Assembly (NCBI GenBank): GCA_021324415.1
Contig: JAJPJF010000467.1
Coordinates: forward strand, 1 to 64,000
Length of the DNA: 64,000 bases
Reading direction: 5' to 3'
Source of the DNA: Nostocales cyanobacterium Centralia_MAG_434
GTDB taxonomy: Bacteria > Cyanobacteriota > Cyanobacteriia > Cyanobacteriales > Nostocaceae
Notes under the pieces: generated by a model
Told to the model about the DNA's origin: nothing
The model's database searches: none
The model's input: only the letters and a program-made list of their open reading frames with translations
Position numbers and translations under genes: made by a program
Part shown: piece by piece, positions 34,955 to 44,724 of the stretch
Position numbering within the stretch: position 1 is the stretch's first letter
Layout: every line of letters starts with the position of its first letter

Positions 34955-36631
34955 GTGAATTGGCAAACCCTTACACAAGACAATAAACAATACGATCCCG
35001 ATGTGATCGCTCGCTACTACCGCTACCGACCTTGGCTTGCGTGGAGGCGGGCATTCTCGATTGTCTGGAGTTTTGCGAGATTTCTTTTTAGTCTCAAGTG
35101 TGACGAATGGCAAAATCAAGTTGAGCAAAACAAGTTGAAACGAGCTACCCAATTACGGGAGTTACTGACTCGCCTAGGTCCAACGTTCATTAAAGTTGGT
35201 CAAGCTCTTTCAACCAGACCAGACTTGGTACGGAAAGACTTTCTGGAGGAATTAGTCAAGCTACAAGACCAGTTGCCACCATTTGATAATGCGATCGCCT
35301 ACCAGACTATCGAAACAGAACTAGACCGTTCAGTTGACGAAATTTTTATGGAGTTGTCTCCGACTCCTGTTGCTGCTGCTAGTTTGGGTCAGGTTTACCG
35401 TGGTCGTTTGATGAGTGGCGAAGAAGTGGCGGTGAAAGTGCAACGCCCCAACTTACGTCCATTGTTGACACTCGACCTTTATCTTTTGCGCTGGGCGGCT
35501 GGTTGGCTAGCGCCTTGGCTACCCTTAAATCTTGGTCATGAGCTCACCTTAATTGTGGATGAGTTTGGTACCAAGTTATTTGAGGAGATTGATTACATAC
35601 ATGAAGCACGCAACGCGGAAAAATTTGCTTACAACTTTCGCGATGATCCTCGTGTCAAAGTGCCAGCAATTTATTGGGCTTACACAAGTAATAGTGTTTT
35701 AACCTTAGAGTGGATCAACGGTTTTAAACTTACCGATACAAAGAAGATCCGCGAATCGGGTTTAGATCCAGAAGCAATTATCCAGATTGGCGTTATCTCA
35801 AGTTTGAAACAGCTATTGGAATACGGCTTCTTCCATGCTGACCCCCATCCAGGCAATTTATTTGCCATGCCTGATGGTCGTATGGCATATATTGACTTCG
35901 GTATGATGGATCAGTTGGATGAAACCACCAAAGAAACTCTGGTAGATGCACTCGTCCACGTGGTTAACAAAGACTACTGTGACTTAGCCAAAGACTTTGT
36001 GAAGTTAGGGTTTCTCAGCCCAGACACAGATATACACCCAATAGTACCAGCTTTAGAAAAGGTTTGGGGAAATGCCCTTGGCAAAAACGTCAAGGATTTT
36101 AACTTCAAAACCACTACTGATCAGTTCTCAGAACTGATGTATGATTATCCTTTTCGAGTCCCCGCAAAGTTTGCCTTAATTATTCGTTCCTTGGTAACAC
36201 AGGAGGGTATTGCTCTCAGTCTTAATCCAGAGTTCAAAATAGTCGAGGTAGGATACCCTTACATAGCAAAGCGCTTGCTCACAGGCGAATCTCCTGAACT
36301 CCGGCGGCGACTGCTCAATGTACTATTCAAAGATGGTAAGTTTCAGTGGCAACGGTTAGAGAATTTGATTGCGATCGCTCGCACTGATAGTAACTTTGAT
36401 GTGTTGCCTACAGCACAACTGGGATTGCAATTTCTACTCTCCGACGAAGGCAAATTTTTCCGACGACAGTTGGTGCTTGCACTCACAGAAGATGATCGAC
36501 TTCATACCGCAGAAGTTCAGCGTCTATGGAACTTGGTGAAGGATGACTTGGGACCAAATCGTTTACTAAATGTAGCGATTGGAGTTTTAACAGAGTTATC
36601 CAAAGAAAGTGTTGCGACTTTCAAGAGTTAG
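34955..36631 (+). CDS. AarF/ABC1/UbiB-family atypical kinase
   Basis: A 558-residue protein starting at GTG 34955 after AGAGG. The hallmark KxGQ motif is in FIKVGQALSTRPDL near residue 80; an alanine-rich nucleotide loop AAASLGQVYRG follows; HADPHPGN and IDFGMMDQ (DFG at 314-316) form the catalytic and metal sites. The family supports ubiquinone or plastoquinone and prenyl-lipid metabolism, and in plants and cyanobacteria is tied to plastoglobule-like and stress functions. Hydrophobic residues at the C-terminus may associate with membrane. It is a single gene with no quinone-biosynthesis neighbours. Confidence 0.9.
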   Translation: MNWQTLTQDNKQYDPDVIARYYRYRPWLAWRRAFSIVWSFARFLFSLKCDEWQNQVEQNKLKRATQLRELLTRLGPTFIKVGQALSTRPDLVRKDFLEELVKLQDQLPPFDNAIAYQTIETELDRSVDEIFMELSPTPVAAASLGQVYRGRLMSGEEVAVKVQRPNLRPLLTLDLYLLRWAAGWLAPWLPLNLGHELTLIVDEFGTKLFEEIDYIHEARNAEKFAYNFRDDPRVKVPAIYWAYTSNSVLTLEWINGFKLTDTKKIRESGLDPEAIIQIGVISSLKQLLEYGFFHADPHPGNLFAMPDGRMAYIDFGMMDQLDETTKETLVDALVHVVNKDYCDLAKDFVKLGFLSPDTDIHPIVPALEKVWGNALGKNVKDFNFKTTTDQFSELMYDYPFRVPAKFALIIRSLVTQEGIALSLNPEFKIVEVGYPYIAKRLLTGESPELRRRLLNVLFKDGKFQWQRLENLIAIARTDSNFDVLPTAQLGLQFLLSDEGKFFRRQLVLALTEDDRLHTAEVQRLWNLVKDDLGPNRLLNVAIGVLTELSKESVATFKS

Positions 36632-36633
36632 GA

Positions 36634-36732
36634 GGAGCCAGTGCGTTGCGGAGGACAGTCGCACAGGAAGGGTCTCCCGACTTGAGCGAAGTGTCCGTTG
36701 GGGTTCCCCCCGTTGTAGCAACTGGCGTTTAG
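36634..36732. repeat. Dispersed repeat GAGCCAGTGCG...GCAACTGGCG, long copy
   Basis: Starts GAGCCAGTGCGTTGCGGAGG and ends GTAGCAACTGGCGTTTAGG; ends are roughly complementary. The shared CCCGACTTGA core and ends recur at 58896-58945 and, inverted, twice at 43491-43598. It lies directly after the AarF-family stop codon. Confidence 0.75.
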
Positions 36733-36744
36733 GAGTTAGGAGGG

Positions 36745-36812
36745 TAATAATTAATTACTAATTACTAATTAACTAGTTACTAATAATTAATAATTAATTA
36801 CTAATTACTAAC
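36745..36812. repeat. Heptamer tandem repeat (ATTACTA-type)
   Basis: AT-rich period-7 array around ATTACTA/ATTAATA units, ending 36 bases before the small membrane-protein gene. Confidence 0.75.
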
Positions 36813-36847
36813 TACTGACAGCTAATATTATCAAATTAGGAGTTTTT

Positions 36848-37222
36848 ATGTACTATTATCCTCTACAACCACCTTACATTTTACTGGCTCTAGGACTGTT
36901 TGCCGCATTAACCTCTGGTGTTGCGTTTGCTGGGACATTAAAGTTAATTGTACAGAAATGGCAGGCTGATGGTGCAGAAAACTCTAATACGCGGTTGTCT
37001 AATAGACAACTAGTCATCCCATTTGCAGGCATAACTTTTGGTATTGCGCTGTTTCTCTGCTCAGGTTTTGAGATATTCGGCTTTCCTCCTGTACTAGCTT
37101 ACGCAGTAGGTTTGCCAGTTGCTTTTCTCACTAGTTTGCTAATTTGGTTGCAACTAGGAAGTATGTTAACTTTTGTGGAGCGTCGAGGAATGCAATCTCT
37201 AAATTTAGATTCTTGGAGTTAG
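36848..37222 (+). CDS. Small conserved membrane protein of unknown function
   Basis: A 124-residue protein with about three hydrophobic segments (about 10-30, 54-72, 80-104) and an intervening polar loop (WQADGAENSNTRLSN). I do not recognise a named family. The start ATG (36848) is preceded by TTAGGAG (36836-36842), a good ribosome site. It follows a heptamer array and precedes a convergent gene. Confidence 0.65.
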   Translation: MYYYPLQPPYILLALGLFAALTSGVAFAGTLKLIVQKWQADGAENSNTRLSNRQLVIPFAGITFGIALFLCSGFEIFGFPPVLAYAVGLPVAFLTSLLIWLQLGSMLTFVERRGMQSLNLDSWS

Positions 37223-37324
37223 AGATTAATACAAATTACCAGCAGGAAAAATCCCTGCTGATAAAAATTTTTATGAATTAATATTCACTTTTACTAGTAT
37301 TTAGTAGATATATCAGTATTCGTT

Positions 37325-38104
37325 CTAATTATAAAAGAATCCAAAATCTTTCAATGCAATTAACCTAGCTTGATTTAAACGATAGTGATAAAAAAGTCTC
37401 AATTTCCATTGCTCCCACAATGTTTGTTGAGAAATAAACTGGGAAGCATCTAGGTGCTTAGCCACTTGTTTAACCGCTTGCCAACTATGACTATTACTGT
37501 TAATATTCCATCCTACTTTAGCAGCTGCTAATCCTATAGTGTTGCCTTCTCCAGCATGAATACCTTTTAATTCTAGGTATCTACCGATCATTTCCCAATG
37601 CTTAAAAAATTCTCTTTCTCTCCCTTGATCTCTAGCGACAACAAATAAAGATTCTCCAATATAATTAGTCTTTTCTATAGCTAAATTTAGCTTTAATCCT
37701 ATTTTTTTCAAAACTTCCAATCTCTCTGGGGAGTATTTCCTGACATGCTCTAGTAAATTCTCACAATGTCCTGTTGTAATTCCTGGCATCCATTTGATAT
37801 CATCTGAAATCTTACCTAGAATTCTTGTATCTGCATCAAGGAAAATTGCAGCATTAAAATTTGATAAAGCTTGAGCTATGACAAGGCGTTTATCGTTAAA
37901 ACAAGTCAGTATCCCTTGTTGTTGATGTTTGTAAGCTAAAACATTAAGTTCATCAGTGAAGTCTTGAGTTTCATCAGTGTAAACTACCAAAAAAACTCCA
38001 GGAGCATGCATTTTTAAATCCTTAGCTAATTGCTGAGTAAAAAGACGATACTTTTTTCCCAAAGCTAAGGTACAAAAGCAAAAATCTTTTTGTACTTGAC
38101 GCAT
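37325..38104 (-). CDS. Putative glycosyltransferase-like protein (GT-A type)
   Basis: A 259-residue protein without membrane segments. The N-terminus (DFCFCTLALGKKYRLFTQQL) and the strand-plus-DXD pattern NAAIFLDADTRILGK (DAD about 91-93) resemble GT8-like or related GT-A sugar transferases, as does a GEGNTIGLAAAKVGW segment. I cannot place it in a named family. It lies directly downstream of secA in the same orientation, with a strong hairpin between them. Confidence 0.55.
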   Translation of the reverse strand: MRQVQKDFCFCTLALGKKYRLFTQQLAKDLKMHAPGVFLVVYTDETQDFTDELNVLAYKHQQQGILTCFNDKRLVIAQALSNFNAAIFLDADTRILGKISDDIKWMPGITTGHCENLLEHVRKYSPERLEVLKKIGLKLNLAIEKTNYIGESLFVVARDQGREREFFKHWEMIGRYLELKGIHAGEGNTIGLAAAKVGWNINSNSHSWQAVKQVAKHLDASQFISQQTLWEQWKLRLFYHYRLNQARLIALKDFGFFYN

Positions 38105-38125
38105 ATTTTGACACTCACTTAGAAC

Positions 38126-38158
38126 ACAGGCAAAGGTTGTTGGAAAACCTTTGCCTGT
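38126..38158 (-). terminator. Hairpin between secA and the downstream gene
   Basis: ACAGGCAAAGGTT (38126-38138) pairs perfectly with AACCTTTGCCTGT (38146-38158), a 13-bp stem with a 7-base loop. It is 48 bases past the secA stop codon. The tract after it on the minus strand is only weakly T-rich, so termination may be partial. Confidence 0.6.
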
Positions 38159-38205
38159 CTAGGTGTTATTTTCTCAAGAAACCTACAGTCAGTTCACTAT
38201 AATTT

Positions 38206-40998
38206 TCAAACCATCTCAGATGATGTTTGTACCACTGGCTGGGGTTGAGGTTGGAACATGAATAAGGAGTAAACTACATCTCGGCGGATGTTGGTCATCA
38301 TATCCAAGAAGAGCTCATATCCCTCACTCTTGTACTCAATCAGTGGATCTTTTTGGCCATAACCACGCAATCCCACAGATTCACGCAGCGCGTCCATTTG
38401 TTGTAAATGTTCCCGCCATAAAGTATCAATCCGTTGCAAAATAAAGAAGCGCTCGGCTTGCCGCATCAGTCCTGGTTGAATTTGGTCTATTTGTGCTTCT
38501 TTGAGGTCGTAGGCAATTCTTACTTGTTCATGAAGAAAAGCTTTAATCTCGCCAACTAACATATCCTCTAATTGACTAGATTGTAAATCCTCTAGCAAAT
38601 AGACAAATTCCTTAACTTTCTCAACTAACTTGTCTAGTTCCCATTCTTCAGCAGGTAACTCTGGGTTGATATAGTAGTCAACGATGTCATCCATCGTTTT
38701 TTCAGCGTACTTGATCACCTGTTCCTTCAAGTCTTGACCTTCTAACACCCGACGGCGTTCAGCATAGATAGCACGACGCTGATTGTTCATCACTTCATCG
38801 TACTCAAACACCTGCTTACGGATGTCGTAGTAATAGGTTTCAACTTTTTTCTGAGCACCTTCTAAACTACGGGTGAGCATGCCAGACTCAATTGGCATGT
38901 CTTCTTCAACATTGAAAGCATCCATTAAACGAGCAACGCGATCACCACCGAAGATCCGTAGTAAGTTATCTTCTAAGCTGAGGAAAAATCTTGTTGAACC
39001 AGGGTCACCTTGCCGTCCAGCACGTCCACGTAACTGGTTATCAATTCGCCTAGACTCGTGACGTTCTGTACCGATAACATGCAACCCGCCTAGTTCTACT
39101 ACCTCATTGTGTTCTTGGCGAGTAAACTGTTCGTACTCTTGCTTAATACGGTTGTATGCTTCCCGCAATCTTTGGATGACCACGTCATTAGTGGGAGCTT
39201 TTTCTGCAGCCACAGCAACCTTATCTTCTGCTTCCAGTTCTGATAAACTACGCTCACCATACTCGCGTACAGCAAATTCTACTGCGTCTTTAAGCAGCTT
39301 TTCTGCTTCTTTTGTAAGCTGAATTGGAAAGACTTGTGGTGAAGCCTTCCAAGTTTTCACTTTTCTACCAGGAACAAAGCCTTGACCGCTACTGCTTCCT
39401 GTAGGTAATCCAGCAGCTTTATGGATGCCAAAAGTATCTTCATCTTCTGGCTTGACAATTCGGGGCATAAAGTATTCCCGCAGTTTCAAACGCGCCATAT
39501 ATTCGGAGTTACCACCCAGAATAATGTCCGTTCCTCTACCTGCCATGTTGGTGGCTATGGTAAGTGCGCCTTTGCGTCCTGCTTGCGCCACAATCTCCGC
39601 TTCTCGTTCTACGTTCTCTGGTCTTGCGTTCAGTAGCTCGTGGGGAATGTTTTTCTCTCTTAATAGCTGACTGAGATATTCTGATTTTTCCACACTTGTG
39701 GTTCCCACTAGGACTGGTCTACCTAGTTCGTGCATTTCAGCACATTCTTTAGCGATCGCCTGCCACTTACCCACTTCAGTTTTAAAGACCATGTCAGATA
39801 AGTCGCGACGACTGGTTGGGCGATTGGTGGGAATTACCGTGACTTCTAGTTTATAAATTTTCTCAAACTCTGGTTCTTCTGTTTTTGCTGTTCCTGTCAT
39901 TCCACCCAGTTTCTCATACAGCAAAAACAGGTTTTGATAGGTAATCGTTGCCAGAGTTTGAGTCTCCGGCTGAATTTCTACGTGTTCTTTTGCTTCAATC
40001 GCTTGGTGTAGTCCATCACTCCAACGTCTTCCCGGAAGAACCCTACCTGTAAATTCATCTACAATGACGACTTCCCCATTACGGACTATGTAATTTACAT
40101 CCTTGAGAAACAATTCTTTTGCTTTAATAGCGTTAAAAACAAAATGTGCCCAAGGATCTTCTGGGTCGAATAAATCTTTCACTTCCAAAAGTCGCTCTGC
40201 CTCAGCAAAGCCTTCATCAGACAACAGCACGTTACGAGCTTTTTCATCCACTTCGTAATGCTCATCTTTTTTGAGTGCTGTTGCTATTTGAGCAGCTTGT
40301 AGGTATTTTTCTGTCGGTCGTTCTACCTGCCCAGAAATAATGAGTGGTGTCCGCGCTTCATCAATTAAGATTGAGTCTACTTCGTCAATAACACAGTAGT
40401 TTAGCGGACGCTGCACCACATCTTCGATGGAAGTCGCCATATTGTCGCGTAGGTAGTCAAAACCTACTTCACTGTTGGTGACATAAGTAATATCACACTG
40501 GTAGTTTTTCTGGCGTTCTGCTGGTGTCATACTTTGCTGAATGAGACCCACACTCAACCCTAAGAAGCGATGCACCTGTCCCATCCATTCTGCGTCCCGA
40601 CGAGCCAGGTAATCGTTCACTGTAACTACGTGTACACCTTTGCCAGTGAGGGCATTTAAATAACTAGGTAAGGTAGCAACTAGAGTCTTACCCTCACCAG
40701 TCTTCATTTCAGCAATTTGACCTGAATGCAGGATCACACCACCTAAGAGTTGCACGTCAAAGTGCCGTAACCCCAAGACTCGCCGTCCTGCTTCCCGTAC
40801 CACAGCAAATGCTTCACTGAGGATGTCGTCTAGGGTTTCGCCTTTGCTCAGACGCTGTTTAAACTCTACTGTTTTGCCCTTTAACTCTTCATCCGAAAGG
40901 GCTTTAACTTCTTCCTCTAAGAGGTTAATTTCAGTAATGTAAGGTTGATATCTTTTTAGTTTACGAGCGTTGGGGTCGCCCAGCAAAGTTTTTAGCAT
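38206..40998 (-). CDS. secA: Protein translocase ATPase SecA
   Basis: A 930-residue motor that drives proteins through SecYEG in the plasma and thylakoid membranes. Walker A is MKTGEGKT (98-105); the DEAD-type box is in [12 protein letters not shown] (about 206-217); AMAGRGTDI-type [13 protein letters not shown] and [13 protein letters not shown] form the second ATPase half; the scaffold and wing follow with an extended loop around [18 protein letters not shown] that is longer than in Escherichia coli. The C-terminus ends [11 protein letters not shown] and lacks the SEC-C zinc finger, as in other cyanobacteria. Full length; no sign of damage. Confidence 0.97.
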   Translation of the reverse strand: MLKTLLGDPNARKLKRYQPYITEINLLEEEVKALSDEELKGKTVEFKQRLSKGETLDDILSEAFAVVREAGRRVLGLRHFDVQLLGGVILHSGQIAEMKTGEGKTLVATLPSYLNALTGKGVHVVTVNDYLARRDAEWMGQVHRFLGLSVGLIQQSMTPAERQKNYQCDITYVTNSEVGFDYLRDNMATSIEDVVQRPLNYCVIDEVDSILIDEARTPLIISGQVERPTEKYLQAAQIATALKKDEHYEVDEKARNVLLSDEGFAEAERLLEVKDLFDPEDPWAHFVFNAIKAKELFLKDVNYIVRNGEVVIVDEFTGRVLPGRRWSDGLHQAIEAKEHVEIQPETQTLATITYQNLFLLYEKLGGMTGTAKTEEPEFEKIYKLEVTVIPTNRPTSRRDLSDMVFKTEVGKWQAIAKECAEMHELGRPVLVGTTSVEKSEYLSQLLREKNIPHELLNARPENVEREAEIVAQAGRKGALTIATNMAGRGTDIILGGNSEYMARLKLREYFMPRIVKPEDEDTFGIHKAAGLPTGSSSGQGFVPGRKVKTWKASPQVFPIQLTKEAEKLLKDAVEFAVREYGERSLSELEAEDKVAVAAEKAPTNDVVIQRLREAYNRIKQEYEQFTRQEHNEVVELGGLHVIGTERHESRRIDNQLRGRAGRQGDPGSTRFFLSLEDNLLRIFGGDRVARLMDAFNVEEDMPIESGMLTRSLEGAQKKVETYYYDIRKQVFEYDEVMNNQRRAIYAERRRVLEGQDLKEQVIKYAEKTMDDIVDYYINPELPAEEWELDKLVEKVKEFVYLLEDLQSSQLEDMLVGEIKAFLHEQVRIAYDLKEAQIDQIQPGLMRQAERFFILQRIDTLWREHLQQMDALRESVGLRGYGQKDPLIEYKSEGYELFLDMMTNIRRDVVYSLFMFQPQPQPVVQTSSEMV

Positions 40999-41320
40999 GG
41001 CAGGTTATTCAACTGAATCAAAGGGGATGGGAATTAAAGGTTGAGCATTAGATTATAAACATTCCACCCAACCAAGTCTTTGTAATTATAGGTGGGTTGT
41101 AAATGAGCATCATTTCAAGACATTTAACGTCAGAATGAGCCTATCAGTTTACTAAATTATTGCTTTTATCTCTTCATTTTATTTAGACTGTCTTCATAGT
41201 ATCATTTCAACCCCAACTCAAGCATTGAACCCCAAGCATGCAGAGGTAGCGATTGCCGGACTTGGGGAGTGGGTCATAGGGCATGGGAGGACATGGAGGG
41301 TATTGAGATATGGGAGCAGA

Positions 41321-41397
41321 AGGGACAAGGGGGACAAGAGGGACAAGAGGGACAAGGGGGACAAGGGAGACAAGGGAGACAAGGGGGACAAGGGGAA
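41321..41397. repeat. Nonamer tandem repeat GGACAAGGG, plus strand
   Basis: Eight period-9 units (GACAAG plus GGG, AGG or GGA). Because the period is three codons it creates artefact frames on both strands. The array lies 35 bases beyond the 3' end of the dihaem cytochrome gene. Confidence 0.9.
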
Positions 41398-41431
41398 TAC
41401 TCTAATACTATGCCCTATGCCCCATGCCCTC

Positions 41432-41986
41432 TTATTGCGAATTCTCCCACTCACTCGTGAGGCGACGGAAATTAAAGTTAGTAGCACTGGGATGACAACT
41501 CACACAACTCCCGATCTGTACAGGGCTTGAGAACTTGACTCTAGGATGCAAAGCTTTAAAATAGCGGGAGCTACTGACGCGATAAGGCGTTTCTTCATCT
41601 TGTAGCAGGGGGCGAGAGAAAGCAGAAAGATATTTCCACACAAGAACACGGGGTGGATCGACCAAAGGCTTGAGTTGAGAGCCGTAGTGCTGTGAGTCTT
41701 GTAGGAGATTTTTCCAAGTCTGAGAAGGCAAAACAGCTGGTGGTATAGCAATATGACAACTAGAGCAATTCTCTAAGTATAGTTGTTGACCCAGTTGGTA
41801 TTGTGTGGGAACTATGTCAACTGTACCAATTTCGGAAGAAGGACTAGCACCTTGAACACCATTTGCCAAGGTTAAGAGCCAGCCCATTGACAAACTCCAA
41901 GCCAAAATTATCAAGAGTAACCCGATAGGTTTTCGTCTAAGTGGACGGCGTCGCCGATAACCAATGTTGTTTAACATACTCCTCAC
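41432..41986 (-). CDS. Dihaem cytochrome c family protein
   Basis: A 184-residue protein with an arginine-rich start and one membrane segment (about 20-40), so the rest is exported to the lumen or periplasm. Two haem-binding CXXCH sites are seen: CSSCH at 74-78 and CVSCH at 161-165. The spacing fits the dihaem cytochrome c (DHC) family. The start could be the methionine at 41977. No electron-transfer partner gene is adjacent, so its role in electron transport is unknown. The 3' end is followed by the nonamer array. Confidence 0.82.
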   Translation of the reverse strand: MRSMLNNIGYRRRRPLRRKPIGLLLIILAWSLSMGWLLTLANGVQGASPSSEIGTVDIVPTQYQLGQQLYLENCSSCHIAIPPAVLPSQTWKNLLQDSQHYGSQLKPLVDPPRVLVWKYLSAFSRPLLQDEETPYRVSSSRYFKALHPRVKFSSPVQIGSCVSCHPSATNFNFRRLTSEWENSQ

Positions 41987-42255
41987 ACTGACAATTGTTT
42001 TGTAAAAAGTCTACTTCGTTGCTACAACAATTATGTCGATGGCTATCAAGCGCAAACTTCTCGCCTGAATGCCCCTGGCCTTCCACTTGGCTTTAACCAG
42101 CTTGCAACAATCAATCTTGAATTTCAGGAAAAACAAAGTTGCGGAGATAGTAGTGACCACACCGCACCCGGCTATCTTGAATGATGATGCGCTCGGTGTA
42201 GGTACGATTGGTGTAACTTATTCCCATAAAATTGGGACTTGACAACACCAAAAGT
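41987..42255. other. Intergenic stretch, no supported gene
   Basis: About 270 bases between ribF and the cytochrome gene. Short protein-like open frames exist on both strands: a plus frame without a start codon, about 41976-42184, and a minus frame reading into 42111. Neither has a start with a ribosome site or any family I recognise. Confidence 0.35.
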
Positions 42256-43299
42256 TTAATAGTTAGAACTGAAAAAAGCTCTAGCAGCAGCACAATCTTG
42301 TTGGATTTGCGATTTTAGAGCTTCTAGAGACGGAAATTTCTGTTCTGGTCGTAAAAATAGTTCTAGCTCAACTGTTAACTTCTTACAATACAAATCACCA
42401 GCCCAATCTAACAAATGTACTTCTACTGATGTATGAGTACCATCTACTGTTGGACGACGGCCTATATTCATAACTCCCCAGCAATCAAAAGCAGCAGTAT
42501 CTGCTACCTCACCTAAACTCTTTACACGTACAGCATAGACACCAAATCGGGGCAAAAACTTTTGTTTTGGTAATTGCAAATTAGCCGTAGGAAAGCCGAT
42601 AGTTCGACCTAGTTGTTGACCTTTAATAACAGAACCAATAAGAGTATAGGGACGTCCTAACAACTTGTTCGCTTGTTGAATATCGCCACGTTCAAGACAT
42701 TGGCAGATCAGTGAGGTACTGATCCGTTCGGATGTATAGTCTACAGATAACTCATCCGTACAAACTTGTAAGGGAACAATAATAACGGGTATGTTGTATC
42801 TAGCCGCTATCGATTTTAAATCACTTGCGGTACCACTGCGCTTGTTGCCAAAACGAAAATCTTGACCAACGCTAATTTTCTGGCATTGTAGTTGTTGCAC
42901 CAAAATTTTTTCAACAAATTGTTCAGCGCTTAAAGACGATAGCTCTTTATCGAAGGGTAATAGTACTAGTTGTTCTACCCCTAGCGATCGCAAATGTTGA
43001 GTTTTTTCATCTAATGGTGTTAACAAAGGCCGAGGTTGCCCTGTAAAAAACTCTTGGGGATGAGGATTAAAGGTGACAACCGTTGAGTAGACAGATTTTT
43101 TTGAATTAGAGGAATCTTGAATTTCCCCTGCCTCTACTCCTCCTTTCCTAAAAGGCGGCAATATTGGTTGGATGACCTGTTGATGACCACGATGTACACC
43201 ATCAAATTTTCCAAGAGCAATAACAGTAGGAGTTAGAGCTAATTCAGTCGAAGAAGTAATCCACACAGAACAACCATTTTGAGACAAATTAAGCAGCAC
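42256..43299 (-). CDS. ribF: Bifunctional riboflavin kinase / FAD synthetase
   Basis: A 347-residue enzyme that makes FMN and FAD from riboflavin. The N-terminal adenylyltransferase half has the HxGH-type site in FDGVHRGHQQV (H36, H39) and VVTFNPHPQEFF. The C-terminal kinase half has GRTIGFPTANL (about 233-243), GVYAV and MNIGRRPTVDG. Residues 48-68 (PPFRKGGVEAGEIQDSSNSK), encoded by 43096-43158, look like an insertion: the DNA is of a repeat type and family members run directly from the VIQP helix into the TVVTF strand. The frame is kept. A 370-base repeat block lies just upstream of the start. Confidence 0.93.
   Translation of the reverse strand: MLLNLSQNGCSVWITSSTELALTPTVIALGKFDGVHRGHQQVIQPILPPFRKGGVEAGEIQDSSNSKKSVYSTVVTFNPHPQEFFTGQPRPLLTPLDEKTQHLRSLGVEQLVLLPFDKELSSLSAEQFVEKILVQQLQCQKISVGQDFRFGNKRSGTASDLKSIAARYNIPVIIVPLQVCTDELSVDYTSERISTSLICQCLERGDIQQANKLLGRPYTLIGSVIKGQQLGRTIGFPTANLQLPKQKFLPRFGVYAVRVKSLGEVADTAAFDCWGVMNIGRRPTVDGTHTSVEVHLLDWAGDLYCKKLTVELELFLRPEQKFPSLEALKSQIQQDCAAARAFFSSNY
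43096..43158 (-). repeat. Repeat-like in-frame insertion within ribF
   Basis: The coding DNA for residues 48-68 of ribF contains CCGCCTTTTAGGAAAGGAGG (minus strand), an imperfect palindrome of the CCTTTT...AAAAGG kind often found as dispersed cyanobacterial repeats. It adds 21 codons between two conserved motifs. Confidence 0.6.
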
Positions 43300-43321
43300 G
43301 TCGATTCTGGGATTTGAGGTT

Positions 43322-43440
43322 TAGTGAGCTATCAGCTGGAAGAGGGGACAGGGGGGACAGGGGAGACAAGGGGAGACAAGGAAGACAAGGGAGACAGGGG
43401 AGACAAGGAGATAGGGGAGACAAGGAGATGGGGGAAGGAA
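43322..43440. repeat. Degenerate GGAGACAAGG array (G-rich plus strand)
   Basis: Period 9-10 units around GGGAGACAAG/GGGGACAGG in about 120 bases starting 23 bases before ribF. It is the left arm of an inverted pair with the C-rich array at 43600-43695. Confidence 0.85.
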
Positions 43441-43482
43441 GACAGGGCAGGCAATAGAAACTTCCTTATCCTTCTTGTCCTC

Positions 43483-43608
43483 CTTGTCCACGCCAGTCGC
43501 CTCAAGTCGGGAGACCCGCCCACGGCGCTGGCTCCCCTTGTCCCCCTTGTCCACGCCAGTCGCCTCAAGTCGGGAGACCCGCCCACGGCGCTGGCTCCCC
43601 TTGTCCCC
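43483..43608. repeat. 63-bp direct duplication carrying the GAGCCAG-family repeat
   Basis: Two 63-bp units in tandem. Each holds CGCCAGTCGCCTCAAGTCGG through GGCGCTGGCTCC (43491-43535 and 43554-43598), the inverse of the element at 36634 and 58896, joined by nonamer-type CCCCTTGTC sequence. I see no difference between the repeat-element parts of the two units. Confidence 0.85.
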
Positions 43609-43695
43609 CTTGTCCTCCTTGTCCCCTTGTCCCCCTTGTCCCCCTTGTCCTCCTTGTCCCCCTTGTCCTCCTTGTCCTCCTTATCCTCCACGTCC
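43600..43695. repeat. Nonamer array CCCTTGTCC (C-rich plus strand)
   Basis: About ten period-9 units (CCTTGTCCC / CCTTGTCCT). It is the inverse of the arrays at 41321 and 43322, so with 43322-43440 it can form a very long hairpin. Confidence 0.9.
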
Positions 43696-43765
43696 CCACT
43701 CCCATAACTGATAGTTCTTAATCACCAATCTAATTTAAAATCTAAACTTGCTTCGACTACAAGCT

Positions 43766-44662
43766 TTATGAAGAAAACTTTCTTGTGGGGCAAGATTCTG
43801 AGAAAGAAACTCCTACAGGAACTTGAAGTTCCATTCCTTCGCGTGCCATAATAGCGCCAGAAAACTTCTTTGCTGCTTCTTCCCCTATTTCATCTAAGAA
43901 CTCATCGTTGTGGGATGGGTCATGGTGGAAAATCACTAGAGTTTTGACTGAAGCTGCTTGCGCAACTTTCACTGCCTCTTGCCAGGTTGAATGACCCCAA
44001 CCAACTTTAGGTTTGCTTGGTAAGTTGTATTCCGCATCTGTATAAGTGGAATCGTAGATGAGGATGTCGGCACCACGAGACAGCCACAGGACATTTTCAT
44101 CCAGCTTATCAGAAAAATGCTCGGTATCGGTAATGTAAACAGCAGCACCTCCATGCCAGTTGACTCGATATCCTACGGCTTCTCCTGGATGGTTAAGTGG
44201 TGCTGTTTCTACCAAAATGTCATGAATGTGTATGGGTTTTCCAGGCGTGACATCAGAGAAGTGTAGATTTGCTTGCATGATCTGCAAGGGTACTGGAAAA
44301 TTGGGATGCAGCATTTGGTCATTCAGGCGCTGTTCTATTGTTGAACCATCAGGAGCGATCGCGCCGTAAATATAAAAGGTGTTTCCCGGGACAAAACCTG
44401 GACCAAAGAAAGGAAAACCTTGCATGTGATCCCAGTGGGAGTGAGTGAAGAAGATGTGCGCTTCCACTGGCATTTTGGACAATAAAGATTGTCCTAAAAC
44501 ATGTAGTCCTGTACCACCATCAAAAATTAAGCGTTTGCCGCCCACTTGCATTTCAACACAAGGGGTATTACCACCATAACGCACGGTGCGTGGTCCCGGA
44601 CAGGGTATACTGCCGCGAACGCCCCAAAAATGCACGGTAAATTGGTTCTCTATCCTCGACAT
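43766..44662 (-). CDS. MBL-fold metallohydrolase (PhnP/RNase Z-like group)
   Basis: A 298-residue protein starting MSRIENQFTVHFWGVRGSIP; a TTG at 44695 would add 11 residues. The metal site is THSHWDH (H74, H76, D78, H79), with further ligands in PLNHPGEAVGYRV, YITDTEH and IFHHDPSHND. WGVRGSIPCPGPRTVRYGGN is characteristic of a cyanobacterial and wider bacterial MBL group annotated as PhnP- or phosphodiesterase-like. The likely activity is phosphodiester hydrolysis, but the substrate is not established. It is a single gene with a 15-bp hairpin upstream. Confidence 0.85.
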   Translation of the reverse strand: MSRIENQFTVHFWGVRGSIPCPGPRTVRYGGNTPCVEMQVGGKRLIFDGGTGLHVLGQSLLSKMPVEAHIFFTHSHWDHMQGFPFFGPGFVPGNTFYIYGAIAPDGSTIEQRLNDQMLHPNFPVPLQIMQANLHFSDVTPGKPIHIHDILVETAPLNHPGEAVGYRVNWHGGAAVYITDTEHFSDKLDENVLWLSRGADILIYDSTYTDAEYNLPSKPKVGWGHSTWQEAVKVAQAASVKTLVIFHHDPSHNDEFLDEIGEEAAKKFSGAIMAREGMELQVPVGVSFSESCPTRKFSS

Positions 44663-44724
44663 GGGTGTTGCTTGCTGGACTGAGTAGGCGATCAATCAAA
44701 AAGGAATGACTTATTTTGTTAGCT

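Noticed and set aside
41225-41530. Collagen-like GDKGDKG frames at the nonamer array
   Set aside because: Artefacts of a 9-bp repeat, which stays open in several frames on both strands.
42111-42293. Minus-strand 60-codon frame overlapping the end of ribF, ending YYLRNFVFPEIQD
   Set aside because: It overlaps ribF in another frame, has no clear start, and shows no family I recognise; a plus-strand frame over the same bases looks equally protein-like, so neither is trusted.
43321-43711. Several overlapping frames in the repeat block upstream of ribF
   Set aside because: Low-complexity translations of nonamer and 63-bp repeats on both strands; no gene signal.
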